A DNA stretch of 64,000 nt from Ophiosphaerella korrae (Eukaryota; Ascomycota; Dothideomycetes; Pleosporales; Phaeosphaeriaceae): contig JALNQF010000001.1 of NCBI GenBank assembly GCA_028456385.1, positions 1 to 64,000 of the forward strand, in the 5' to 3' direction. Made by a program: the position numbers and the translations under genes. A model generated the notes under the pieces. It did not search any database. It had not been told where the DNA came from and saw nothing but the letters and a program-made list of their open reading frames with translations. Below are positions 48,746 to 59,904 of this stretch, piece by piece (the first letter of the stretch is position 1; every line of letters begins with the position of its first letter).

Positions 48746-49679
48746 CGAATACAACCTACGTGATATGCTTAGTATTACAGGTTGTTGAATTGTACTGAAG
48801 CAAATCCTCATGGCGAGCCGAAGATCGAGTACTTCCGCTGGCTAAAGCGGTGGTTGTGGGCCTTCCTCGAAACCACCTAGTCACACAACAACATTGCGGT
48901 TCCCCAAAGGTCGTAATCAGATACCGCTGTAAAAGGCAATCTAAAACTCCACCGCGGGTATGCCTACAAGTGCTTCCAGTTCTGCTGGTAGTACCGCAAC
49001 GTTGAGTTGCATAATCGCACGCTCATATTCTTCTGTGAACGCTCTTTACACCGAAGACGCTAGTTTCAACCACGCAGTCGTGTCAAAGCCGGCTGACAGA
49101 TTTTCACTCTTATTTACTAAAGACGCTGGGTACAATTTACGATCTCTACAATTATGTCGCGACCAAGGACACTAGGTTCAATCACACCTAGGTAAACTAT
49201 GCAGTTGTGTTAAAGCTGACGTCGACGCATGATTTGCTATTTGAGGCGATCGGAAAACTAGCATGTGTGGCGCTTGCTATCCTGGTAGAGACGATGCATG
49301 CAATTGAAGGTTTAAGCAGTTTTGATGCCCTGCGACTAGACCAAACATGCTAAGTTAGCTTTAACCACAATTGTGTTGACGTCGACGCCGGCACTTACGA
49401 AATCGACGTTCTTTACCAGGTTGGCATGGCGCACTGGACGATATTTTGGAGTACGTAGATAAGAAAAAAAAATATGACAAACGCCTTATTTTGTATAGCT
49501 AACTTCGGAGGACAATAGTATCATATACAGATTTTTAGGTCATTGTGATTGTAATTATTAAATCACAATGAGAGAGGTAACATGTGAGTAATGATAAGTT
49601 TGTTTCGTCTCCTTCGGAGGCACACCCAGTCCAGGCCACAGATTGAGTCCTCTATACATATATAGACGTTTGCCAATAT
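48746..49679. other. Intergenic region with hairpin
   Basis: No gene is supported. TCATTGTGATT (49,540-49,550) and AATCACAATGA (49,561-49,571) form a perfect 11-bp stem with a 10-base loop. Between 49,060 and 49,410 phrases such as CAACCACGCAGTCGTGT, AACTATGCAGTTGTGTTAAAGC and AACCACAATTGTGTTGACGTCGACG recur imperfectly, suggesting an old local duplication. Confidence 0.45.
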
Positions 49680-49742
49680 TTACTTATGCACATTTGTTTC
49701 TCCATGTGCATCTTTCAGTCCACTGCAATTTGTACAACTATA
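49680..49742 (-). other. Possible terminal exon remnant of the cysteine-ladder gene
   Basis: The - strand frame YSCTNCSGLKDAHGE.. ending in TAA continues the C-x2-C rhythm. Its C-x-GL ending resembles the neighbouring ladder gene (GCVGLVGRIG). No GT..AG intron joins it in frame to the upstream exon, so either the join has decayed or the real protein ends at 49,790. Confidence 0.45.
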
Positions 49743-49789
49743 ACAGCTATGAAAATCAGCGCCCGGCTTGATGACAGGAAAACTATAGA

Positions 49790-50328
49790 TTATGTTCGCA
49801 CCCTAGGGCATACTCGCTTGACACAATCAGTACAGTTCGTGCATGAATGGCAGCCAACACAGCTGCTACAATTCGTGCCTATGAATTAAATTCTACGTTA
49901 GCCTGCATTGCATAAGGATAATGTGATAAGGAGCTACAAACAACTATGACAGCGAGTGCAGTCGGTACAGGACGCGCAGCTGTGGCATTTATCACATTTC
50001 TTGCAAGATTTGCATTCGTGGCAGTATAAGCAATCTTATTTTATGTCAGTGGTTTCCAGGAGAGTAAATATAAAGAGATGAAGCTGGTGTAAAAAGCCCT
50101 CACATCACCGAGATATGCAGAGTGTGGTATACCTTTGCAATCGGTGCAATTATAACCTAGAAAAGCATAGTGTTAGAGGTAATAAATCATGCAGTTGGTC
50201 CCCAGTCTGATCTTACATTCTATGCAATTCTCGCAGTTGCTATTGCCATGGTCGCATGCATTGGTATTGCTTTTCTCGAAGGTCAACGAATTATCCTTAG
50301 GGACAGATGATGACTGGAAAACACCCAT
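49790..50328 (-). CDS. Cysteine-ladder protein (Cys at every third residue)
   Basis: Four exons (50328-50217, 50156-50133, 50034-49942, 49878-49790) over introns of 60, 98 and 63 bp give 318 bases, 105 residues with 24 cysteines. From residue 32 to 95 cysteine stands at every third position without exception (22 cysteines), for example CHECKSCKKCDKCHSC. The ladder runs unbroken over all three splice junctions, which supports the model. All three introns are phase 1, so exons 2 and 3 are symmetric. The N-terminus MGVFQS fits a myristoylation signal, and no secretion signal is seen. No family is recognised; metal-thiolate binding or a disulfide/thiolate solenoid are possibilities. Ladder-like sequence at 49,680-49,742 (YSCTNCSGLK.. 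to TAA) may be a lost or alternative last exon. Confidence 0.65.
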
Positions 50329-50712
50329 AATATGTCAATCAGAAAGATGGTATGATAGCAAGGAAGTAAAAGATTAAATTGAACAAGATAAGGGGAAGAC
50401 TACGGATTATAGAGTTATTGAACGAGTGGCGAATGAAGCGGGGTTGAGGTTTACGACGTCATCTCACTGTTATTGGTAAGGCTTTGCATGAGGCGATAAG
50501 GATGAATGCACAAGATGAATTGCATGAGTTACTAACTGTTTCGTATACTATTGAGTGTAGATGAACAAATCATTATGAAGATGGTTTAGCCTTGTAACCG
50601 CTGCATGAAACCTTGGAGGTGATGGAAAATGTCCTGAACAGCCTTGGAAAAAGGACGACGATGATGCTGCAAGGCCATACCAAGGAAAATCACAAAGGCA
50701 GAAAAAAACCTC

Positions 50713-51540
50713 TTAAGCACGTTCATTCATAGCACCAATCCTGCCCACAAGCCCAACACAACCCCTACAATCACGGCAGTTTTAGCAACTAGCGCAATTG
50801 ATACAGTCCTCGCAATCGATGAGATTTGTGCTGTTGACGCATCCTGATGACCTACCGCGCTCTGACCTAGACACACTGTTTCCGATAGCCGGTCCAAGTG
50901 CAGGTGGATACTGGCGTCCAGCTTCATGCCTAGTCTAGAGTAGAGAATTGGGAAAGTCTCCACCATAGATTGATGATAGAAGACCCATTGCCATAGGCAG
51001 TACCCACAAAGGTATTCCCTGAACGCCAAATTGGCCTGTGGGTGGGTGTAGTGCCAGAACGAAGGGCGGAGCGGGCAGCAATGACGCATCTCCATGGGGA
51101 GTCTCAGGCCGACACCCCACGCAACATGGATTCCTGCCGCCATGCTGTTCAGGACCCTGGTATTGACGCATAGGCAGTTGATAAGGTGAGTGTACGGCCA
51201 ATGGGGTCATGGTTGCGGCTGGGCCCATACCGGTTTGCCTGTTTACACCTTGGCCTGTGGTAGCAGAAACAGGATGGATATGCTGTAAAATGAACCTGGG
51301 ATTACTCCCTGAAGATGAAAAGTGGATCTGGGAAGCATTAATCACTTTAGCATTGCTAGCCTTACCGTGGAGTCTACGTCTAGGGGTATCGATATCTGGT
51401 TCCTCGTTGGAAACTGTGGCTTGTAGACCAGTCCAGCGGGGATCTATCACATATATTAGTCAGAAAATTGGTGTAAATTAGATGGTGAGTGGGGGATGAC
51501 GATGGAATATACCAGGAAGTGGGCGGTTGCTACTACTCAT
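50713..51540 (-). pseudogene. Second cysteine-ladder gene, probably cut by a nonsense codon
   Basis: The start MSSSNRPLP (51,540) is joined over a 69-bp intron (51,512-51,444, branch CTGAC/CTAAT) to a long low-complexity, Pro/Gln/Gly-rich exon. A TAG at 50,935 is either an intron end (proposed intron 51,003-50,935, donor GTACTG, phase 0) or a nonsense codon. The last exon ends in a ladder with Cys every third residue (DCEDCINCASC), then TAA (50,782-50,784), then in the same frame NCRDCRGCVGLVGRIG.. to a stop at 50,713. The TAA sits at a non-cysteine position of the repeat and could come from CAA. With the stop the product is about 206 residues; without it, about 229. Exon limits are tentative. 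Confidence 0.5.
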
Positions 51541-52476
51541 GGTAATTGCGGTGGTTAGCGGCGAAGAGAAAGAGGTGATGGTAACGTAGTTGGGTGAGAG
51601 CTGCTCCTTGGTCGAAGAAAGTGCAGCAAAAAGAGCTTAGTTGAGTTACAGGCTATTGCTGTACCACAAATGAGGTAGAGCAAATACTGTAGGTGGGGGG
51701 CAGAGAGATTTATCAGGATAAGGTATGAGGCTGGCGGTAGGTGATTGTAGCAGTCAAGACAAACGAACAAGAGTTTCAGTGGTGAGTTTAGAAATTCTTC
51801 TTGCAGGATCTGTTTGTTTGTCGAGGTCATACGATACCTTATACCCTGGTAGCAGTCACTTTGTTGCAGTGAATCACGCCGCCTTTGACCTTGTAAACAA
51901 TTTCTGCTGCTCATATATTGGAACTGCTCTTTTCGAGAGGTTATTGATATCTATATCGCTGGCCTTCAGTTGGATTTTTCCTGATAGTATCAATTAGTTC
52001 ACTCAATGTGAAGAATCACGGTAGACCATGACGCCCTGTTGTGTCAATGCAATATCATAGCGCGCTACTTCAAAAAGGTTATTTGTGTAATTATACCTTT
52101 TATTAACAACGATGATGCAGAAGTTGCAAGTCAAAACTGCAGCTTCAAGAGATTGTGGTGTGTATTTATGCCTTCCGGCCTAGTGGCTATAATTCTAGCT
52201 CAGCTCGAATGGAAGGATTATTGTCTTCCTGGTTCTCTGTAAACTGAAATTGTACGAATTTCGTTCTCCTCACATCATTACTAGATGTGCACAACTGGCT
52301 ATATAGTATATAATTATATCACTGGGAGCCTTAGAATACTCCTGCTGTACTTACAACCACCGATAAAAAGACCTTGGATGGCCACGTTAACTTTTAGCTA
52401 CTGCTTTTTATGTCACCTACATCTCAGCTGTTCAGTTCTTCGATGAGCCTCGTTTACCCTATTGTCTTTCCCTATC
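51541..52476. other. Intergenic region
   Basis: No gene is supported. It would hold the upstream region of the - strand ladder gene and the 3' flank of the SNG1-like gene. Short open frames at 51,555-51,997 and 52,039-52,242 show no motifs. Confidence 0.4.
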
Positions 52477-54302
52477 TCAAGGAATATCAGCTTCTGCATC
52501 TCTTCTTCTTAAATCCTCCCTACGGCTACCGACAGTAGTTATGCGCGCCAAACGACCGGGGTTTTCCCTCTCCTTCTCCATCTTCTTATGCCATTCTGCC
52601 TCCTTTGCTGCAGCATTTCGTTTTGTCCTTGCCGTATTCCAGCGCATATAGTAACAACACAAGGGAAAAAGCATTGTATCGACCGCACACCAAGCTAATA
52701 AGATACCAAAATTTATCCCCACGCGCGAATGGAGATCGAATAGCACCGAGCGCGTTAGCTCGACGATATTATGCATGGGCCATGCATAACCCCAGCGATA
52801 AAATGCCGGCGCAAGTTCGATCGGGTAAAAACCAGTTGCAACATTGGATATCACCCAAAAGATGAGCCATAGTGCGGTCCAGGGAGTGCCGAGCATCATA
52901 GCCATGTTCTCCGAAGCCAGGCCAAAGGCTGTCATGCCCACCCAGTTGCTCATCCAATACACCACAAAGGTACCGCGACCATAAGCATTGGGGTTCTTCG
53001 TGGGCCAGACGTGCGAGCCATGGGGTCTGTTCATAGGCATGAGAAAAGCGAGGGATACGAAGGAGTAGACAAGGCTGAGAAAGAAGTAGCTGAATACAGT
53101 GGCAATGTAGCGCCATGCTATAAGCTGTGAAAATTTGAGCGGTGGGTGACCCTTCGGACTCAGATATTTCATATGGATGGGTAGGAAGAAGCTAAAACTG
53201 AAGAAGGAGATGATGATCAAGTAGATAAGACCAATGCTAACAGCGGGTGTGGCGATTGGGGGGCCAAAGGGGCGGAGGTCGTAGACAGAGAATTCGATAC
53301 CAGGGGATATAGCTTGCGGTGAGGTAGCAATTTTCATGTCTGAAGTTGACATGTTGCGTGCAAGTAGATGGGTGAGCCAGGATCGACCAAAGTCGGAAAC
53401 AACTCGTTTTTGCAGCACTGCCATGCTAGGTAAAATATAAGAAGCGGATATTGTTTGATCCCGGGCAGAATTATACGTGATCTGACACGCTCCGAGTGGA
53501 TCATAACTTGAGTTCCCCTCTTTGGTTGCATATTCGAGCAATGCTGTGGCATTTGGATTGATGACAACAGCAGCCCAGGCGTCAAATTTGTACACGATTT
53601 CGCGGACCTGAAGAGGATCGTTGTTGAAATCCTGGGGTGGGTGAAACGAATATCCAGGTGCGCTACCAGAACCGATAATCTCTTGAATAGCTTTCGTGAC
53701 GAATGGACCGACAAAGGGAGTGGTGTTTGCATAGGGCGCTTGTCCATCGAAATCTACGACCAAGATTCTAAGCTTATGAATATTATCTGTTTGTCGGAAA
53801 AGAGCACCCCAGAATAGGCAGAGAAAAGCCATGATGGCTGTGGCAAGAATGATATCTGGAATTTGTATGAGCAATTGCATGCACTAAAGAAGACCTGAGC
53901 AACTCACTTGTCCGGAACCATAGTTTCAGCACATGCAGTCTCACACCAGCCTGAAATGCTGAGATATATCGAGCTGGTTGAAGGGCGTTTACATACCATA
54001 GACCAATGCCAGAACCCTGCTGGTGCTTGCTGTGGCTCTTTCCGACTACTCCTTGTCCTGCCTCTTTGCAAAGTGGTAGGTCTGCTTGCAGGCACATGAT
54101 CCACATCTCTTTGCGTCTCCGCCTTGCCGATATCCAGCCGATCATCTACAGCTTCTTCCCTCGCAACGTTTTCCTCCCTGCTCTCATTTTCGCTTGAGCT
54201 ATCAGAGTCGTATGGCCACTCCTCGTGGTTGTAAGAGGGTGCGATTTGGCAACCAAGCTGTGGTGTGCGGGTCATTTTTTTCTCGGGTCTGCAAGTGCTC
54301 AT
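52477..54302 (-). CDS. SNG1/DUF3533 family membrane protein
   Basis: Three exons (54302-53997, 53950-53908, 53855-52477) over introns of 46 and 52 bp give 1,728 bases, 575 residues, close to yeast Sng1. An acidic, Ser-rich cytosolic N-terminus (about 100 residues) is followed by the conserved HVLKLWFRT stretch and a first helix (ILATAIMAFLCLFWGALF). Then comes a long outside domain with LRILVVDFDGQAPYAN, then five more helices including VFSYFFLSLVYSFVSLAFLM, NWVGMTAFGLASENM, and the signature FYPIELAPAFYRWGYAWPMHN. The fold resembles ABC-2-type membrane domains. Yeast Sng1 confers nitrosoguanidine resistance and helps plasma-membrane lipid asymmetry; the role here is inferred from family only. 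Confidence 0.9.
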
Positions 54303-54945
54303 GTCGGCAGTGCGACTGGCTGCTCAGGATTTAAACGAATTGAAGGATGATTGAAATTAGGAAACTGAGCAGGACGACGCTTGTTGCTGTGCAGGGTGCT
54401 GACGAAGCATGCAATTCATCCACTAGTGAGTAACGAAGGTCTGCAATTGGTTGGGAGGGATGATTGCCGGGCCCTGCTGTCATGTGAAGGGAACACTAAG
54501 CTTCCGCTATGGATGGAAAGGTATTATTGAGGCTCAAGTGAGAGTTAGATAATCGCGACTTGATATCAGGGTGATTAGAAAGCGCGCGATGCTTAATAAC
54601 AGACACAGGTCGATGTCACTGCATGATGCCGTCCGGGGCGATGCCACGTCTCGTTCTTAGATAGGTGGTGTCTCGAGAATTGGAGCATGATGGTGCCATG
54701 GTACATGGGCGCTTGCACTGGTGCTCAGGTGGGGTTAGCTGCTCGGGGTCGTTTAGGCAAGCTCGCACTACCCGAGAGTCCGAGGCGGACACGGTTAGGT
54801 ACGCTTGTTTGCGTGTGCCACATCTCACAATCATCACTTGTTCTTACAGTATGACGCGTTACAAGCTACAAGCCGGCCCCCAACAAAGCTTGAGGAATCC
54901 TCAATTGCTCTTATCATTGGATTTGCACATGCCCAGCGCCCCGAC
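54303..54945. promoter_or_regulatory. Divergent promoter region between SNG1-like and chromodomain genes
   Basis: A 643-bp region between two divergent starts. No specific factor sites were identified with confidence. Confidence 0.4.
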
Positions 54946-56563
54946 ATGTCCATAAGAGGCCCTCGAGGTGGCCGTGTCCGCGGGCGTGGAAATGGGCGCG
55001 GGCGAGGCAGAGGAAGAAAAACAACCATCGTACGTTTGTGGACGGCCACGCAATTTGTATTCATGCCTTTACCTGACAAGTGTGCAGTGGGAATGGGAAA
55101 GCTACTCACCTGGCCCTGAAGTTTACAACCAGCTCTGGCACATTCGCAGAGAACCTGCGACTATCACGCCGTATTTGTCTACCAAATGCCCGATACCGAA
55201 TGCGCAAACCCGAATCAAGGACCGCAGACAGACAGAGGGAGCAATCCAAAGAAACTTCTATGTGGTGGAGATTGCGCACGCGTCTTCTGGCCATGTTTCT
55301 ACATTGGATGGACTGGGTGTTACACCAGGCAGCATAGAAGTTATGCACGTGGATATGAGCCGCATTCTGGAGTTTGTCTCCCCTGATGAGTTGGAGCGCT
55401 ATGAGAATGAGCAATTTCAAATTGAGGCCGAGGCCGAGGCCATCGCCATGCGCGCAGAGGCAGAAGAGTTAGCACGCAGGATGCGAGAAAAGAATGCGAG
55501 AGCGGCTGCTGTTGGAAAAGACAGCCGCATGCTCAGCAGATTTGGGCCACCATCTGCAGTGCGAGGACGAGAACGGGGTCGAGGTCGAGGTCGAGGACGC
55601 GGCCGAGGGAGGGGAAGCTTGCGAGGGCGGGGTACATTGACCCTGGCTAGTCAATTGCGTGACGATGATGCGCCAGAGGAGCTGATAGACGCTGAATCTG
55701 TTGCAATACTGGCCCGACACGATGACGATACACAAGTCACGGACGAAGAGATTCTTCCGGATGAGGACGACCAAAGGGAGGATGTACAGGCACGAATATC
55801 ACCTAGCCTTACACGTTCCGCCTTTGTTACCAACAGCGCCTTACCCGCACCACCAGATCTACCACATCGACGTCTCTCTGATATTTCAGTCATTCACCGT
55901 AAGCAATTTGACATTGCTCAATTTGACGACCTCAACCTGGATCCCATCGACAACGATACCGGATCAATATCTAGCGCAGCTGTGCAACCGCTTATCGAGG
56001 ACGACTTTCGTGGCCACCCCAATGGCCCTTTGGATGTTGAGCAACCTGATCAGCATAGATATAAACGACCAAGGACAGAAAGTGGTGCTCCGGTCCGTCG
56101 TGGACCGTTAAATGGGGCAGCTCTCGTCGCGTCTGACCTACGGCGAAGGAATCTAAAGTCTTTGGTGTCATCTAAGGAGGATGTGTCAGATGGAACAGAC
56201 GCTGGCCCTTCACACTACGCCATCCTGCCAGGACATAAGACTACCACCCGTCCCAGAGGTCAGTCGCATTCTCTTAATGGTGTGGATCTAGATCTACCTT
56301 CTACAACAGACCCCCCTTCTCTAGTCGATCTGGCGATGGAACCCCAGAGCGATGAGGACAAAGATATGGAGGAATACGTCGTGGAAGCCATAATCGAGCA
56401 CTATCGCGAAGCTGGTAAGACCTATTACCTTGTGAAATGGCAAGGCTACGAAGATAGTCACAGCTGGCTTCCGGAAGAGGATCTCGATGGTGCTACAGAG
56501 CTTGTGACTGACTACAACAAAATGGTGCGAGAGAAAAAGGCGAAGATCCAAGGAATGCGGTAG
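54946..56563 (+). CDS. Chromodomain protein with RG-rich tracts
   Basis: Two exons (54946-55029, 55088-56563) over a 58-bp intron give 519 residues. The N-terminus is an RGG/RG-type tract (MSIRGPRGGRVRGRGNGRGR). After a conserved region (WEWESYSPGPEVYNQLW) come an Ala/Glu-rich helical stretch (about 135-170), a second RG tract (about 185-212), a disordered acidic middle, and a single C-terminal chromodomain at about 456-505. The expected aromatic-cage residues are seen: Y in EEYVVE, W and Y in VKWQGY, followed by SWLPEEDL. Chromodomains bind methylated histone H3 lysines and RG tracts bind RNA, so a heterochromatin or RNA-linked silencing role is plausible. It is unlike HP1 (no chromoshadow domain seen). 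No stops and normal codon use show it is a host gene, not a retroelement piece. Confidence 0.85.
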
Positions 56564-56979
56564 TGTGCAGCCCCATTTTCTGCTGGTTCTTGTTTCATGA
56601 CGTCTGGAATATTCGAGCTACATCTACGGATTTTGGATATCAAAAGTTCCGGGTGTTGTTTTGGATGTCGACATTGATTATGATTGTGGCTTGGTTTTTG
56701 TCCGCGGATCTTTGATGGAACATTTTTACCCGAGTACATGACCGCACCATTGCAATCATGACCAGCGACAGGCCCTTGTAGAGCGCCTCGACCCGCAATT
56801 TCAATCTCGAATCGCCATAGTCAGCATATGAGCTCGCCCGTCCCCGCTTATGGACATCTACGACAAGGTATGACGCGCTACACTCACATGCATTTACCGA
56901 CCCATTACCCGTACATAAACGCCGTGTACCCAAAGACATGAATAAATTCATATTTGCACCTTGACTCAAGTTGTTCAAT
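56564..56979. promoter_or_regulatory. Spacer/promoter between chromodomain and small gene
   Basis: A 416-bp region holding the chromodomain gene 3' flank and the upstream region of the small + strand gene. No distinct element recognised. Confidence 0.35.
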
Positions 56980-57396
56980 ATGCCGACTGTTCTCAAGCTT
57001 CAAACTCTCACACGACCAGTCTTCCAACAAACCCGCTTTATCACCCAAACTACAAGGATGTCCACCAACGAGTATGGCCAGGGAAAGTCACATGCCCAGG
57101 GTGATTCTGCTGTTCCCAAAAATGCTCAGAATGCGGCGCCAAAGGGGTTAGAGGAGACTTTGCCAGATAAAGTTGGTGACCATTCAACTACGGTGTTGTT
57201 CGAGGACTAATGCTTACAACAGGTCCACCCCACTGGTGGCGACGCCAGCCAATCTACCTCAAAAACACATGCCAAGAACAATGGTGAAGACTCAATTGTA
57301 CCAAAAAAGGTCCAAGAGATTCTTCCCGAAAGCGTTGAGCGTGCCGTACCGAATGCGATCCATAACACGGGTGAAAAGCCGGCAACGGAAAATTAG
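56980..57396 (+). CDS. Small, probably mitochondrial protein with internal duplication
   Basis: Two exons (56980-57171, 57223-57396) over a 51-bp intron give 121 residues. The N-terminus MPTVLKLQTLTRPVFQQTRF is rich in R, Q, T and hydrophobics without acids, a likely mitochondrial presequence. The mature part has two related segments: VPKNAQNAAPKGLEETLPDKVH, split by the intron, and VPKKVQEILPESVERAVPNAIH, each followed by a Thr-Gly step. The repeat continuing over the splice site supports the intron model. The gene is convergent with the reductase gene, with 154 bp between stops. I recall similar short unnamed proteins in other filamentous ascomycetes but know no function. Confidence 0.75.
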
Positions 57397-57550
57397 AGTG
57401 CCTTTGCGCCGCGGATCGTGCGCGGTAGCTGACGGCCAAGTGGCCCCGAAATAAGAACTGCATTCCATGTGCCATATCCTTGTGCGATTGTGGTGAGACA
57501 TTGCAAAGTTCAGCATCGAAAAAATATGCTTTGTTTATTGAGTTGATCTC

Positions 57551-59904
57551 CTAGTTTCGATTCTCTATATACACATCAACTCTGCCCTTTCTCCTCCCCA
57601 TCGCAAAATCCCACATCATACTTGACGTTGACAGCCGTACTTCATCTACAATTCTGCTATTCGCACACACCGCGACCAATGTGTTTTCTGTTCTGAGTGG
57701 CGGGACGATATCCTCAAACATGCCTTGAAGGACAGGTCGCGAGCCATGCCACCGGGTGATATATTGCGCATTTGTTTCTCTGGTATTCAGTTTGCGCCTT
57801 TGGTGTTGTATCAGCGCACATTGGCATTTCGGCGTTTTGTCAGCTGCCGTGTTGGTAGCTGGCTCTGACGGGCGCGATGGCGGCAGTGGCCGATACGCAT
57901 CATCATGCTGCGTGACTGTATCGGCATGCGCACCCGAGAATGTGTCTTCAGCCTCTGTGCTATCGTTTTCGCCATTGACAAGCGTACTCGCCTCGTCGCT
58001 GTCACCCTCGTACTCGTCGTCCGTCTCAAACGGATCTATTCCCTGGGCCTCCATCTCCGCCTCGCGATCCCACTCATCGAATATTTCATCCGGATGGCGA
58101 ATCCTGAGTGAGGGTTTTCCCTTCAGCGATAGACGCGTGCACCGTAAATGAGCAAACACGTCAATGTGCTCCAACGCGTCCCGGGTTTCAGATTCAGGAC
58201 ATGTAGTCCAGAACTCTGCGGAGAGCTTGATGCTGCAATCAGCGAGCTCTGTGGCGCACCGCTCTATGATTTGGCTTACAATCTCTTCGAAGCTCGGGTC
58301 TAGGTGGCGTATTGTCCAGATAATTCGAATAGTCTGGGTTTTCAAATCCTCTGAGCCGTAGGTGAAGGCTATTTGTTCGAGGTGGTTTAAGATAGAAAGA
58401 ACTAGTGATATGCCGGTGGAAGAGGCAACAAGTATCAAATTTTCATGTTCTTGCCAGGAAGGAGCGTCTCCGTATGAGCCATCAATATAAGCTGACAATG
58501 TTTCATCGGGTGGTTGACTTGCGTTTGGACATGGTCGCGTCAGCCATTCCTCTTGATAATTGGCGAGGCTTTTCGTGAATCCAGATTTTGCTTTAATCAT
58601 GAGCAGCATTTCGCTTGTTTGCCGAGGCTGCTCACATGGCAATGCGTTTCCTCCACCACGCTCTATATCCTTTCGCGGTGGGAGAGGAGGTGCGGGTATT
58701 GCAGAGCAATTTGCGGGTGTAAATGGATGTATTTCAAAGCGTCCGAGAGCAGGGATGTATAGACGGATATGCTGGCCTGGTTTCCACAACATGGGAATAT
58801 TGCTGATTCGGATTACCGTTGTCGTGTCTACTGTCTGGCTGGATAAATTCAATGTCGATGTCGATGGTGCGGTTAGTCGCACTGAGAAACCGACAACCAA
58901 TTTCCTTCCACCACCATTTCTAAACCTGGAAAACCGACGCAGTGGCGAGCGTACCGAGAAATTGTGTCGGATGAATGTATAGATAAACAAGAGCTTGTCA
59001 AGTGCTACAAGGCCGATAGTGATAAAAATTGGTAGGTATGCATAGTTTGGTATATGCCGAACCAGGAGGAGTAGAAAAGCTAGTGCGGAAGCACAATGGT
59101 TAATATAGAAAAGGCGGTGGCTCCATCTTCTGAGCGGCAGAATACTTGTTATAACAATCCATATAAGAAATGTGTATGCCGTGATTCCGTAGCGTACCAC
59201 AGTCATTCCTTGGTCGTGCGATTGGATGATGTCGTTAGTTGGAATCGAACTTTTCATGATGACCATGTGAATTGTTGCGCTCATAAAGGTTGTCCTTCCA
59301 ACCCAGCGGTGGATCCAGTTGGCGCGCTCATATGATAGTCCAGTGAGAACGAGTGGGCCACGTTTGGTTGCGAGAAGATAGACTATCGGGATCTGGGTGA
59401 GTGTCATCCACCCTGCACGGAAAGCGATGTCATCAACAAAGTACTCAGATCGAAACGGGGCTTCGACTGATATAAGTAGAACTATTAGGACGGTGATGTA
59501 TATAAAAATTATGATCACGCAGCCTCTTGATAAGGCGATGGAAGTGTGGTCATATGGTCGCAGGAATGGTCGCACTGAAATGGCCGTCAAAAAGGCCGTC
59601 ATCCGTTCTAGATATCCATTTTCGCTTTTTGGGAGAAGCCGCAAGTATCGATGATTTCGGTATCTTTGAAAGTTAGATATTGGCATTATAGCACTAGTTT
59701 TGGTGGATATCATACATACATCCTACGGCTCCACCAGCCTCGATTTCTACTTATAGATTTGATCACGATAAAAGCGGCTATCATAGACCAACACACCAAA
59801 AGTATTTGATGATTTATCTCACGTCGGTGCCTCAGGTGATGTTCGGATCGGACATGGTCGAGGTCTGTAGTAGTGGAATCATGCGACATAGCTGTACGCC
59901 GCAT
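57551..59904 (-). CDS. Ferric-reductase family flavocytochrome (FRE-like)
   Basis: Two exons (59904-59720, 59663-57551) over a 56-bp intron give 765 residues. Exon 1 encodes a first helix (HQILLVCWSMIAAFIVIKSI). In the membrane domain two bis-haem histidine pairs have the exact 13-residue spacing: HRWVGRTTFMSATIH and HCASALAFLLLLVRH. The cytosolic half has the FAD motif HPFTPANC and an NAD(P)H motif VASSTGIS, here with SS where GG is usual. An acidic insert follows, and the protein ends VDVYIENRN. The family moves electrons from NADPH across the plasma membrane to Fe(III)/Cu(II) chelates. It could serve iron or copper uptake or another extracellular redox task. Start is the first ATG of the frame; Met6 is an alternative. 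It lies beside the regulator gene on the same strand. Confidence 0.88.

Noticed and set aside
51725..51997. 90-codon frame upstream of the second ladder gene
   Set aside because: Overlapping frames on both strands and no motif; treated as intergenic.
54834..55109. 91-codon - strand frame opposite the chromodomain gene start
   Set aside because: Shadow of the RG-coding exon.
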